Assembly (NCBI GenBank): GCA_963722175.1
Contig: CAVRKA010000008.1
Location: forward strand, 1-64,000
From: WHSW01 sp963722175
GTDB taxonomy: Bacteria > Actinomycetota > Thermoleophilia > Solirubrobacterales > 70-9
Reading direction: 5' to 3'
Length of the DNA stretch: 64,000 nucleotides
The notes under the pieces are model-generated. The model did not search any database and had not been told where the DNA came from. It saw nothing but the letters and a program-made list of their open reading frames with translations. The translations under genes were made by a program, and so were the position numbers. Shown in pieces: positions 50,644-58,885 of the stretch (the first letter of the stretch is position 1; each line of letters opens with the position of its first letter).

Positions 50644-51936
50644 ATGGCATCCAAGCGCCAGATCTTCGTCGGCGGCGTGCCGATCGGCGGCGGGGCCCCC
50701 GTCGCCGTGCAGACGATGACCAAGACCGAGACCGCCAATCTCGAGGCGACCATGGACCAGATCCACAAGGTCGCCGAGGCGGGGGCGGACCTGGTCCGGG
50801 TCGCCGTGCCGCGCGACGAGGACGCGGTCGCCCTGCGGACGATCGTCAAGCAGTCGCCGATCCCGGTGATCGCCGACATCCACTTCAACCACACCCTGGC
50901 GCTGAAGGCGATCGACGCCGGCGCCCACTGCATCCGGCTCAACCCGGGCAACATCGGCGGACGCGAGAAGGTCGCCGAGGTCGCCGTCCGGGCCACCGAG
51001 GCCGGGGTGCCGATGAGGATCGGGGTGAACTCCGGCTCGCTGCCCAAGCACCTCCACGAGCTCGAGCGCGAGAACCCGGTCGAGGCGCTGGTGACTGCGG
51101 CTGCGGAGTTCGTGGCGATGATGGAGTCGCTCGACTTCGAGGACTTCAAGGTCTCGATCAAGTCGACCAACGTCCCGAACACGATCGCCGCCAACCGCCT
51201 GCTCTCCGAGCGGATCCCGTATCCGATCCACCTGGGGATCACCGAAGCGGGGACGAAATGGTCCGGCTCGCTGAAGTCGGCGGTCGGCCTCGGAACGCTG
51301 CTGGCTGACGGCGTCGGGGACACCATCCGGATCAGCCTCTCGACTTTCCACGCCGAGGAGGAGGTCAAGGTCGCCTGGGAGATCCTCAAGGCGCTGCAGC
51401 TGCGCGAGCGTGGCCCGGTGCTCATCGCCTGTCCGACCTGCGGGCGGCTTCAGTTCGACATGGACTCGGTCGTCGCCGAGATCGAGCGGCGCCTCGAGGC
51501 GTACGCCGAGCCGATCGAGGTCGCCGTGCTCGGCTGTGCGGTGAACGGGATCGGCGAGGCGTCGCACGCGGACTTCGGGATCACCGGGGCCAAGAACGAG
51601 GGCCTGATCTTCGCCCACGGCAAGCCGCTCAAGAAGGTGCCGCAGGACGACCTCGTCGACGCGCTCTTCCGCGAGATCGACAAGTCACTGGACCGCGGCT
51701 CGGTCGAGGTCGAGGCCGACAAGGCGGCGGAGGGCGCCGAGTGGCTGGCGAAGATCGAGGAGGAGAACGCCGGCGAGCTGACGCCCGAGCGGATCGCGGC
51801 GATGGAGGCCGAGAAGGCCCGCGAGGAGGGGAGCGACGTCACCGCCGAGCCGTTCCTGAAACCGGTGAAGGGACGCAAGGTCGAGCTGGACGAGGACGCT
51901 TCGCCGACGGCGGGCCGGCGCTTCACCCGCGCCTAG
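50644..51936 (+). CDS. ispG: 4-hydroxy-3-methylbut-2-enyl diphosphate synthase (IspG)
   Basis: This 430-residue enzyme has the TIM-barrel N-terminus (VGGVPIGGGAPVAVQTMT, VRVAVPRDEDAVAL, PVIADIHFNHTLAL, CIRLNPGNIGG). The Fe-S domain has ACPTCGRLQFD (two Cys) and VLGCAVNGIGEASHADFGI (third Cys, then the Glu of GEA), holding the [4Fe-4S] cluster. It converts MEcPP to HMBPP. A C-terminal extension of ~70 residues (acidic helix, then KPVKGRKVELDED) follows the usual end. ATG 50644 is chosen; GTG 50635 is possible. Confidence 0.94.
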   Translation: MASKRQIFVGGVPIGGGAPVAVQTMTKTETANLEATMDQIHKVAEAGADLVRVAVPRDEDAVALRTIVKQSPIPVIADIHFNHTLALKAIDAGAHCIRLNPGNIGGREKVAEVAVRATEAGVPMRIGVNSGSLPKHLHELERENPVEALVTAAAEFVAMMESLDFEDFKVSIKSTNVPNTIAANRLLSERIPYPIHLGITEAGTKWSGSLKSAVGLGTLLADGVGDTIRISLSTFHAEEEVKVAWEILKALQLRERGPVLIACPTCGRLQFDMDSVVAEIERRLEAYAEPIEVAVLGCAVNGIGEASHADFGITGAKNEGLIFAHGKPLKKVPQDDLVDALFREIDKSLDRGSVEVEADKAAEGAEWLAKIEEENAGELTPERIAAMEAEKAREEGSDVTAEPFLKPVKGRKVELDEDASPTAGRRFTRA

Positions 51937-51948
51937 ATGCGATCAGCC

Positions 51949-52410
51949 TCATCGCAGCGGAGCCTCCAGCGTCGTCCACGTATCGACGTCGGGAAGCCCG
52001 AACTCGTGGAGCTTGCGCACCTCGCCGACCTTGCGGTATCCGAAGTGGCGCTCGTACCAGGCGATCGTCTCCGGGCGATCCGCATTCGTGATCACGCGCG
52101 TGGCTCCGGCCTCCCGCATCCGCTCCATGCGCAGGCGCTGTAGCGCCCCGCCGATCCCGTGCCCGCGCGCGGCGGGATCCACCGCCAGGAGGGTCGTCTT
52201 GCCGACCGGCTCAGCCGCGTCGTCGAGCAGCCGGTAGCCGGCGACACCCACAACCGCGCCACCGAGCTCGGCGACGTACCAGTGCCCGACGTCGAAGTCG
52301 TCCATCTCGGGCGAGGGGACGCGGTGCATGTTCGCGGTCTCCAGGACGCGCAACATCTCCGTCCGATCGGCGGGCAGGTCCGCGGCCCGAATCCGGGGTG
52401 CGGGGTCCAT
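51949..52410 (-). CDS. GNAT-family N-acetyltransferase
   Basis: This 153-residue protein has the acetyl-CoA-binding motif A VDPAARGHGIGGALQRLRME and preceding strand GGAVVGVAGYRLL, with the C-terminal strand ATRVITNADRPETIAWYERH typical of GNAT enzymes. Substrate unknown. It is convergent with ispG, 12 bp apart, and divergent from proS, 37 bp from its start. Confidence 0.85.
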   Translation of the reverse strand: MDPAPRIRAADLPADRTEMLRVLETANMHRVPSPEMDDFDVGHWYVAELGGAVVGVAGYRLLDDAAEPVGKTTLLAVDPAARGHGIGGALQRLRMERMREAGATRVITNADRPETIAWYERHFGYRKVGEVRKLHEFGLPDVDTWTTLEAPLR

Positions 52411-52447
52411 CTACCCAGCCACTCTACGTCGGTAGGCTGGCCGCTCG

Positions 52448-54133
52448 ATGAGCCGCCTGTCGACCTACTTCCTTCCCACGCTGCGCGAGGACCCGGCCGA
52501 CGCGGAGTCGCTTTCGCACCGGCTGATGGTCCGAGCCGGTCTGGTGCGCCAACTCGGCGCCGGCCTGTGGACGTGGCTGCCGGCCGGCTATCGGGTGATC
52601 AAGCGGGTCGAGGCGATCGTCCGCGAGGAGATCGACGGGATCGGCGGCCAGGAGATGCTGATGCCGGTGCTCCAGCCGGCGGAGCTCTGGCAGCGCACCG
52701 GTCGCCACGGGATCACCGAGCTCTTCAAGCTCGACGACCGCAAGGGCTCGCCGCACGTGCTGGCGCTGACGCACGAGGAGGCGCTGACGTTCCACGTCGC
52801 CCGCGAGATCCGCTCCTACCGCGAGCTGCCGAAGATCCTCTACCACCTCCAGGTCAAGGAGCGCGATGAGGCGCGGCCGCGCGCCGGGGTGCTGCGCACG
52901 CGCGAGTTCACGATGAAGGACTCCTACTCGTTCGACCGCGACACGGACGGACTGGACGCCAGCTACGAGCTGCACCGGCGCGCCTACGCGCGGATCCTCG
53001 ACCGCTGCGAGCTGCGCTGGTACGAGGTCGAGTCCGACGTCGGGATGATGGGCGGGACCGGCGCCCACGAGTACATGGCCCCGTGCGAGGCGGGCGAGGA
53101 TGAGGTCGCCCTGGCGCCGGGCTACGCCGCCAACGTCGAGGTCGCATCGGCGACCGCGCAGCCCGTCGAGCTGCCGCCGGCGCTCGACAGCCCGCGCGAG
53201 GTCCCGACCCCGGGTCTGACCACGGTGGACGGGGTCTCCGAAGCGCTCGGCGTGCCGGCGGGGGCGGCGCTGAAGGCGATCCCGGTGATCGTCGAGGGTC
53301 GCGGCATGGTCCTGACGCTGGTCCGCGGCGACCACCGCCTGAACGAGATCAAGCTCCGCAACGCGCTCGGCACCGACTTCCGCCAGGCGACCGCCGAGGA
53401 GATCGAGGCCGAGCTCGGACCGCCGGGCTTCATCGGGCCCGTTGGCGCCGAGGTGCCGGTGATCAAGGACGCGGCGATCCAGGGCGAGGGCTTTTTCGGC
53501 GGCGCCAACAAGGCCGACACGCACATGATCGGGATCGCCCCCGTACGCGACTTCAACTTCGAGGAGCTCGACATCCGCGCGGTCGAAGCCGGCGACCTCT
53601 CGCCGTCCGGCGACCCGATCGAGATCGAGACCGCAATCGAGGTCGGCAACATCTTCAAGCTCGGGACCCGCTACTCCGAGCCCCTCGGCGCGACCTACCT
53701 CGACGCCGACGGCAAGGAGCGGCCGATCGTGATGGGCAGCTACGGGTTTGGCCCGGCGCGGACGGTCGCCGCCTCCATCGAGCAGAACGCCGACGAGAAG
53801 GGGATCGTCTGGCCGCGCCCGCTGGCGCCCTGGCAGGTCCACCTGGTCGCGCTCGGCAAGGCGGGTGAGGAGACCCTCGAGGCGGCCGACAAGCTCTACG
53901 AGCAGCTCACCGAGGCGGGGCTGGAGCCGATCTACGACGACCGCGACGCCGGCCCGGGCGAGAAGTTCACCGACGCCGAGCTGCTCGGCTGCCCGCTGCG
54001 GGTCGTGGTCGGCAAGCGCGCCCTCGCGGAGGGCGAGGTCGAGGCTCAGGAGCGGCGCTCGGGCGCCGACCACCGGCTCGCGCTCGCCGATGCGGCCCGG
54101 CGGGCCGGCGAGATCCTCGACGCCCTCGACTGA
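52448..54133 (+). CDS. proS: prolyl-tRNA synthetase, bacterial type with editing domain
   Basis: This 561-residue class II synthetase has motif 1 region GLWTWLPAGYRVIKRVE, TGRHGITELFKLDDRKGS, motif 2 LYHLQVKERDEARPRAG and TREFTMKDSYSFD. The INS editing domain between motifs 2 and 3 spans about 225-390 (ALKAIPVIVEGRGMVLTLV). Motif 3 is VMGSYGFGPARTVAASIEQ, followed by the anticodon-binding domain. It charges tRNA-Pro and clears Ala-tRNA-Pro. ATG 52448. Confidence 0.95.
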   Translation: MSRLSTYFLPTLREDPADAESLSHRLMVRAGLVRQLGAGLWTWLPAGYRVIKRVEAIVREEIDGIGGQEMLMPVLQPAELWQRTGRHGITELFKLDDRKGSPHVLALTHEEALTFHVAREIRSYRELPKILYHLQVKERDEARPRAGVLRTREFTMKDSYSFDRDTDGLDASYELHRRAYARILDRCELRWYEVESDVGMMGGTGAHEYMAPCEAGEDEVALAPGYAANVEVASATAQPVELPPALDSPREVPTPGLTTVDGVSEALGVPAGAALKAIPVIVEGRGMVLTLVRGDHRLNEIKLRNALGTDFRQATAEEIEAELGPPGFIGPVGAEVPVIKDAAIQGEGFFGGANKADTHMIGIAPVRDFNFEELDIRAVEAGDLSPSGDPIEIETAIEVGNIFKLGTRYSEPLGATYLDADGKERPIVMGSYGFGPARTVAASIEQNADEKGIVWPRPLAPWQVHLVALGKAGEETLEAADKLYEQLTEAGLEPIYDDRDAGPGEKFTDAELLGCPLRVVVGKRALAEGEVEAQERRSGADHRLALADAARRAGEILDALD

Positions 54134-54143
54134 GGCCTCGCGG

Positions 54144-54770
54144 GTGCCCTCGAAGCGCCGCCTGTTCGGGATCGATCGTTCCGGCCCGTCGCCGAGCGCA
54201 ACCAGGCGCGGGGCTCCCCTGCACCCGTGGACGATCCCGAACCTGGTCGGCTACCTGCGCCTGGCGCTGATCCCGGTCTTCCTGGTCACGGCTTTCAACT
54301 CCGGCGACGGACGTGAGGCCCTGCCCGCGTTCCTCTATCTGGTGATCACGGCCGGCGACTACGTCGACGGCTTCCTCGCCCGCGCCACCGGCCAGTACTC
54401 GCGCATGGGGGCGCTGCTCGATCCGGTGGTCGACCGCCTCGCGGTGCTCTCCGGGGCGGTCGTCTGCTGGCACTTCGAGCTCCTGCCACGCTGGGCGCTG
54501 GCGATCCTCGCGGTCCGCGAGGTCGTCACCTTGGTGCTCGCGGAGCTCGCCCTGCGCCGCGGGATCGACCTCGAGATCAACTGGACCGGGCGGATCGGGG
54601 TCTTTCTGGTCTTCGGGGGGATCTTCTGGAGCATGGTCGTCGACTGGTGGATCATCCGCGCGGGCTTCGTGGTGGGGGTCGCGATGGGGATCGCGGCTAC
54701 CTACGTCTACGTCCGCGTCGCGCTCGGTCCCCACCCGCAGGCGGACGTGCAACCATCAAGCTCTACTTGA
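54144..54770 (+). CDS. pgsA: CDP-alcohol phosphatidyltransferase (PgsA-like)
   Basis: This 208-residue membrane enzyme has the CDP-OH-P motif DYVDGFLARATGQYSRMGA then LLDPVVDRL (D-x2-DG-x2-AR-x8-G-x3-D-x3-D). About four to six hydrophobic helices and IPNLVGYLRLALIPVFLV near the start fit CDP-diacylglycerol-glycerol-3-phosphate phosphatidyltransferase. The exact alcohol is not certain. GTG start 10 bp after proS. In mycobacteria a pgsA also lies upstream of garA and the ftsR-type gene, matching this order. Confidence 0.85.
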   Translation: MPSKRRLFGIDRSGPSPSATRRGAPLHPWTIPNLVGYLRLALIPVFLVTAFNSGDGREALPAFLYLVITAGDYVDGFLARATGQYSRMGALLDPVVDRLAVLSGAVVCWHFELLPRWALAILAVREVVTLVLAELALRRGIDLEINWTGRIGVFLVFGGIFWSMVVDWWIIRAGFVVGVAMGIAATYVYVRVALGPHPQADVQPSSST

Positions 54771-54840
54771 AGTTTGCGGATCGGCCCTATAATCGCGCCG
54801 AAGCCGGCGACGACCGGGCAACACTGATTTCGGGGATGAG

Positions 54841-55116
54841 ATGAGCACGGACTACGAAGACACGTTTCCCGACCTCGGGTCGATGAGCGACGAGGAGCTC
54901 AAGGACCTGATCGACGAGCTCACCGAGGACGAGCGCGAGGTCTCCTACAAGCGCCGGGTGCTGCACGGGAAGATCGACATCCTCCGCGCCGAGCTGGTCA
55001 ATCGGCTCAAGGTGAGGCGCGAGGAGGGCGAGTCGGCGCTCACCGGGGCCGACGTCCAGCAGCTCACCGACATCCTGCTCGGCAAGGTGCCGTCGCCCGA
55101 GAGGGACGAGGCGTAG
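54841..55116 (+). CDS. RsiG-like helical protein, putative c-di-GMP-responsive anti-sigma factor
   Basis: This is a 91-residue, acidic, almost fully helical protein. Residues 31-46 (EREVSYKRRVLHGKID) place E31, S35, R38, H42 and D46 at exactly the spacing of the RsiG c-di-GMP-binding motif E(X)3S(X)2R(X)3Q(X)3D, with His in place of Gln. Streptomyces RsiG carries two such motifs and holds the sigma factor WhiG when c-di-GMP is bound; Rubrobacter RsiG carries one and dimerises. The single motif here fits the latter. No whiG-type sigma gene is in the window. It is 30 bp upstream of the FHA gene and probably co-transcribed. Assignment rests on motif match only. Confidence 0.6.
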   Translation: MSTDYEDTFPDLGSMSDEELKDLIDELTEDEREVSYKRRVLHGKIDILRAELVNRLKVRREEGESALTGADVQQLTDILLGKVPSPERDEA

Positions 55117-55146
55117 GTGAGGCGGGCCGGGGGAGAGAACTAGGGA

Positions 55147-55617
55147 ATGGCGGTCCACTGCCCCGAATGCGGCTTCGTCAACCCCGAAGGCGCCAACTAC
55201 TGCCAGAAGTGCGGCGCCTACCTGGGGCGGCCCGAGGGCGCCAACGAGCCGACCACGATGACCTACAAGGTCGACGAGACCGGCGAGTTCACGCCGATCG
55301 ACATCGACGAGGAGGTCGACAAGTCGGGCGCCGCGCTGGTGATCCGCTCCGGCGGCGGCAGGGCGGGGGAGAGCTTCACCGTCGACCAGGACCGGATCAG
55401 CATCGGGCGGACCCCCGACGCCGCGGTCTTCCTCGATGACGTCACCGTCTCGCGCAACCACGCGCTGCTCGTGCACCGCCAGGACGGCTACTACATCGAC
55501 GACCTCGGCTCGCTGAACGGCACCTACGTCAATCGGCGCCGGATCGAGTCGCACCGGCTCAGCGACGGCGACGAGATTCAGATCGGCAAGTACAAGCTCA
55601 GTTATTTGGAGAAGTGA
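55147..55617 (+). CDS. GarA-like FHA-domain protein with N-terminal zinc ribbon
   Basis: This 156-residue protein has a zinc ribbon at residues 1-26 (CPECGFVNPEGANYCQKCG, four Cys). A linker with PTTMTYKVDETGEF follows, then an FHA domain at ~70-150: ISIGRTPDAAVFLDDVTVSR (split), RNHALLVH, LGSLNGTYVN. GarA/OdhI proteins are phosphorylated on a Thr-Thr pair in the linker and control 2-oxoglutarate metabolism; TT in the linker here is suggestive. GarA lacks a zinc ribbon, so this is a variant. It overlaps the MerR-type gene by one base. Confidence 0.8.
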   Translation: MAVHCPECGFVNPEGANYCQKCGAYLGRPEGANEPTTMTYKVDETGEFTPIDIDEEVDKSGAALVIRSGGGRAGESFTVDQDRISIGRTPDAAVFLDDVTVSRNHALLVHRQDGYYIDDLGSLNGTYVNRRRIESHRLSDGDEIQIGKYKLSYLEK

Positions 55618-56372
55618 TGGCTGTGATGGCGAGCAAGGAAGCGGTCGGCCAGGAGCGCGACGGCGCCCGCGGGGACTCGCGTCCCCGCAAGGCGCTGACG
55701 ATCGGCGCGGTGGCCAAGATCCTGGGCCAGGAGTTCGACGACATCTCGATCTCGAAGATCCGCTACCTCGAGGACCAGAAGCTGCTCGCTCCGCGGCGGA
55801 CCGCGGGCGGCTACCGCCTCTACAGCCAGGCCGACGTCGAGCGCCTGCGGGCGATCCTGCGGATGCAGCGCGACGAGTTCCTGCCGCTGCGGGTGATCCG
55901 CCAGGAGCTCGCCACCGGGGACTTCACCGGACGGCGGCCGAGCGACGAGAGCCAGAAGCGCCGCGCCGCGTCGGTCGGCGAGCCGGTGACCACCTTCTCG
56001 CGCGAGGACCTGCTCGCCGAGGCCGGGGTCGGGGACCAGTTCCTGCGCGAGCTCCAGGACTTCGGGATCGTCTCCGCCAAGCGCCGCGACGGCCGCGACG
56101 CCTACGACGAGACCGACCTCGAGATCGTCCGCGCGGCCAACGAGCTCTCGAAGTTCGGGGTCGGTGGACGCAACCTGCGCGTCTTCAAGACCTCGGCCGA
56201 TCGCGAGGCGGCACTGCTCGAGCAGCTCCTCAGCGCCCAGCTGCGGTCGCGGAGCCAGGCGCGGCGCAAGGAGGCGGTCGAGAACCTCGAGAGCCTCGCG
56301 GCGGTCTGCGGCCACCTGAAGCACCTGCTCCTGGTCCGCGACCTGCGGCGCCTCAAGTCAACCGCGGAATAG
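55617..56372 (+). CDS. MerR-family regulator, FtsR-like
   Basis: This 251-residue protein has an N-terminal winged HTH of MerR type (LTIGAVAKILGQEFDDISIS, KIRYLEDQKLLAPRRTAGGY, RLYSQADVERL) at about 25-95. A second domain follows with REDLLAEAGVGDQFLRELQD and a C-terminal helical region. This layout and the position directly after a GarA-like gene match FtsR, an actinobacterial activator of ftsZ. ATG 55617; GTG 55614 and ATG 55626 are alternatives. Confidence 0.78.
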   Translation: MAVMASKEAVGQERDGARGDSRPRKALTIGAVAKILGQEFDDISISKIRYLEDQKLLAPRRTAGGYRLYSQADVERLRAILRMQRDEFLPLRVIRQELATGDFTGRRPSDESQKRRAASVGEPVTTFSREDLLAEAGVGDQFLRELQDFGIVSAKRRDGRDAYDETDLEIVRAANELSKFGVGGRNLRVFKTSADREAALLEQLLSAQLRSRSQARRKEAVENLESLAAVCGHLKHLLLVRDLRRLKSTAE

Positions 56373-56387
56373 GGCCGGCCGATCCCG

Positions 56388-56840
56388 ATGCCGCGCGTGT
56401 CGCGAACGCGGGTGATCCCGGCCGATCAGGGCAGGGTCTGGGACCTGATCTCCGACCCTCACAACCTGCCACGCTGGTGGCCGCGGACGAAGCGGGTCGA
56501 GGACGTCCGCGGCCCGACCGGCGCGCGGGCCCACTGGACCGCGGTGCTGGAGACCGAGCGGGGCAGCGGCGTGCGGGCCGACTACCGCTGCACGAGCGCG
56601 ACCGCGAACAAGCGCTACGAGTGGGAACAGCAGATCGAGGGGACGCCGTTCGCGCGCGTCCTGCGCGCGGCGCGGCTCGAGATCGGGCTCACCCCGGCCG
56701 ACGACGGGACCGCGGTGACGCTGACCAGCCAGGAGTCGCTGCGCGGGCTCTCGAAGCTCGGGGGGACGATGATGCGCCGTGCCGCCCGCTCGCGCCTCGA
56801 CGAGGCGCTCGCGGGGATCGAGCGGGTGCTGGTCGGATGA
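56388..56840 (+). CDS. SRPBCC (START-like) family protein
   Basis: This 150-residue protein starts with VSRTRVIPADQGRVWDLISD, HNLPRWWPRTKRVEDV and continues with GTAVTLTSQESLRG and a long C-terminal helix (MMRRAARSRLDEALAGIERV). This is the helix-grip fold of SRPBCC/polyketide-cyclase-like proteins that bind hydrophobic ligands. Ligand unknown. It overlaps the FAD oxidase gene by 4 bp, suggesting a functional pair. Confidence 0.78.
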   Translation: MPRVSRTRVIPADQGRVWDLISDPHNLPRWWPRTKRVEDVRGPTGARAHWTAVLETERGSGVRADYRCTSATANKRYEWEQQIEGTPFARVLRAARLEIGLTPADDGTAVTLTSQESLRGLSKLGGTMMRRAARSRLDEALAGIERVLVG

Positions 56841-58459
56841 GCGCCGCCGGCCCCGGTAGGTGGTGGGGCTGGGGCGACCCGCAGAAGCGCACGCCGCTCT
56901 CCGCCTCCGGCCTGCGGATGCTGCGCGACGAGCTCGGCGAGGGCGAGCCGACGCCGTCCGTCGAGCTCGAGGCGGTGGCGATGCCCGAGGCGCGCGAGCT
57001 CCCGGCGGCGGTCGCCGGCGCGGTCGGCGAGACCGCGATCTTGACCGGGCACGAGCACCGCCTGCGACGGGCGGCGGGAAAGAGCTACCCGGACCTGATC
57101 CGCCAGCGCGGCGGCGCCCTCGAGCGCGCCCCCGACGCGGTCGTGATGCCGGCGAGCGCCGAGGAGGTGACCGCGCTGCTCGCGGTCTGCGCGCGCGAGG
57201 GGGTCGCCGTCGTTCCGTTCGGCGGCGGCACCAGCGTCGTCGGCGGGGTCGACCCCTACGGCGGCGCCTTCGAGCGCGTGATCGCGCTCGACCTGCGCCG
57301 CCTGCGCTCGGTCGACGTCGATCCGGTCTCGATGACCGCCACCCTGGGACCGGGGCTGCGGGGGCCCGAGGCCGAGGAGGCGCTCGCCGCGCAGGGCTTC
57401 ACCACCGGGCACTTCCCGCAGTCGTTCGAGTACGCGACGATCGGCGGCTTCGCCGCCACGCGCTCGGCCGGCCAGGCGTCGGCGGGCTACGGGCGCTTCG
57501 ACGAGATCGTCACCGCGGTGCGGATGATCACCCCCGCCGGCGAGCTGCACACGCTGGCGACGCCGCACACGGCGGCGGGCCCGGCGCTGCGCGAGCTCGT
57601 GCTCGGCTCCGAGGGGGTCCTGGGCGTGATCACCGAGGTCAGCCTGCGGGTGCGCCCGGTGCCGCCCGAACGCCGTTACGAGGCCTGGATGGCCGCCGAC
57701 TTCGCCTCCGGGCGGGAGCTCATTCGCACGCTCGCCCAGGCCGGCGCGCTGCCCGACGTCACCAGGCTCTCGGACGAGGCCGAGACCAGGGTGACGCTCG
57801 CGCTCGCCGGCACCGCGGGCTCGCGACGCGCGATGCTCGACGCGTACCTGCGGCTGCGCCGGCGCCGCGGCGGCTGCCTGGTGATCTGCGGCTGGGAGGG
57901 CGAGCGCGAGTCGGTCGAGCGCCGGCGGGCGGTGTCGGCACGGCTGTTGCGCCGCGGCGGCGGCGCGGCGCTCGGCGGGGCGCCGGGGCGGGCGTGGGAG
58001 CGGGGCCGCTTCGAGGGGCCGTACCTGCGCGACGAGCTGATCGACCTCGGGTACCTGATCGAGACGCTCGAGACCTCGCACACCTGGTCGCGTCTCGACG
58101 ATCTCTACCGAGCCGTCCGCGCGGCGCTGAACGCCGCCCTGCACGCCCAGGGGACGCCGCCGATCGTCATGTGCCACCTCTCCCACGCCTACCGCGACGG
58201 CGCCTCGCTGTACTTCACCTTCGCCTCGCGCGCTCGCCCGGGAGCGGAGCTCGAGCAGTGGCGGGCGGCGAAGACGGCGGCCTGCGAGGCGATCGTCGAG
58301 ACCGGCGGCACGATCACCCACCACCACGCCGTCGGCCGCGACCACGCCCCCTACATGGGCGCCGAGGTCGGCGCGACGGGGCTCGCGGCGCTGCGGGCGC
58401 TGAAGGAGCGCCTCGATCCGGCCGGGATCATGAACCCGGGTAAGTTGCTGCCGGAGTAA
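56837..58459 (+). CDS. FAD-binding oxidase, alkyl-DHAP synthase-like
   Basis: This 540-residue protein has an N-terminal WWGWGDPQKRTPLS (seen in alkyldihydroxyacetone-phosphate synthase relatives). The PCMH-type FAD domain spans about 95-280 (VVPFGGGTSVVGGVDPYGGA, GHFPQSFEYATIGGFAATRS, LVLGSEGVLGVITEV). The C-terminal cap ends THHHAVGRDHAPYMGAEVG and DPAGIMNPGKLLPE. The HHH region matches the active-site His cluster of ADPS. Ether-lipid synthesis is possible, but 2-hydroxyacid oxidation is an alternative. It is in an operon with the SRPBCC and SnoaL genes. Confidence 0.85.
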   Translation: MSAAGPGRWWGWGDPQKRTPLSASGLRMLRDELGEGEPTPSVELEAVAMPEARELPAAVAGAVGETAILTGHEHRLRRAAGKSYPDLIRQRGGALERAPDAVVMPASAEEVTALLAVCAREGVAVVPFGGGTSVVGGVDPYGGAFERVIALDLRRLRSVDVDPVSMTATLGPGLRGPEAEEALAAQGFTTGHFPQSFEYATIGGFAATRSAGQASAGYGRFDEIVTAVRMITPAGELHTLATPHTAAGPALRELVLGSEGVLGVITEVSLRVRPVPPERRYEAWMAADFASGRELIRTLAQAGALPDVTRLSDEAETRVTLALAGTAGSRRAMLDAYLRLRRRRGGCLVICGWEGERESVERRRAVSARLLRRGGGAALGGAPGRAWERGRFEGPYLRDELIDLGYLIETLETSHTWSRLDDLYRAVRAALNAALHAQGTPPIVMCHLSHAYRDGASLYFTFASRARPGAELEQWRAAKTAACEAIVETGGTITHHHAVGRDHAPYMGAEVGATGLAALRALKERLDPAGIMNPGKLLPE

Positions 58460-58462
58460 GCG

Positions 58463-58861
58463 ATGGCATCGACGAAGCCGAACGAGGCAGCGAAGCGGTT
58501 GATCGAGGCGTTCTCGGCCGCCGACCTCGAGGCGATGCGCGCACTGCTCGACGAGCGCGTCACCGCGGAGATCACCAACGCCGAGGGTGGCTCCGACCGC
58601 GTCGTCGGGCGCGAGAACCTGCTGGGCCGGATCGAGGCGATGGACCTCGCCGCGGCGCGCTTTACGGTCGAGTTGACCCAGGAGCCGGTCGCGGTCGGCG
58701 ACGACCGCAGCCTGGCGATGGTCGAGATCCACGCCGAGCGCGGCGACGCCACCCTGCACAACTTCGCCGCCCACCTGCTGCGAATCACGGGTGGCGCGGT
58801 CGTCGAGTGGCAGATGGTCGACGCCAAGCCGGCCGAGAGCGACCGCTTCTGGGCCGCCTGA
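58463..58861 (+). CDS. SnoaL-like NTF2-fold protein
   Basis: This 132-residue protein contains NEAAKRLIEAFSAADLEAMR, LLDERVTAEITNAEGG and GGAVVEWQMVDAKPAESDRF, a standard SnoaL-like polyketide-cyclase fold pattern. It lacks a signal peptide. It starts 3 bp after the FAD oxidase gene. Function unknown; the family includes isomerases and stress-related binding proteins. Confidence 0.75.
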   Translation: MASTKPNEAAKRLIEAFSAADLEAMRALLDERVTAEITNAEGGSDRVVGRENLLGRIEAMDLAAARFTVELTQEPVAVGDDRSLAMVEIHAERGDATLHNFAAHLLRITGGAVVEWQMVDAKPAESDRFWAA

Positions 58862-58885
58862 GCCCGCAGGACAGCTGAAGCGCGC

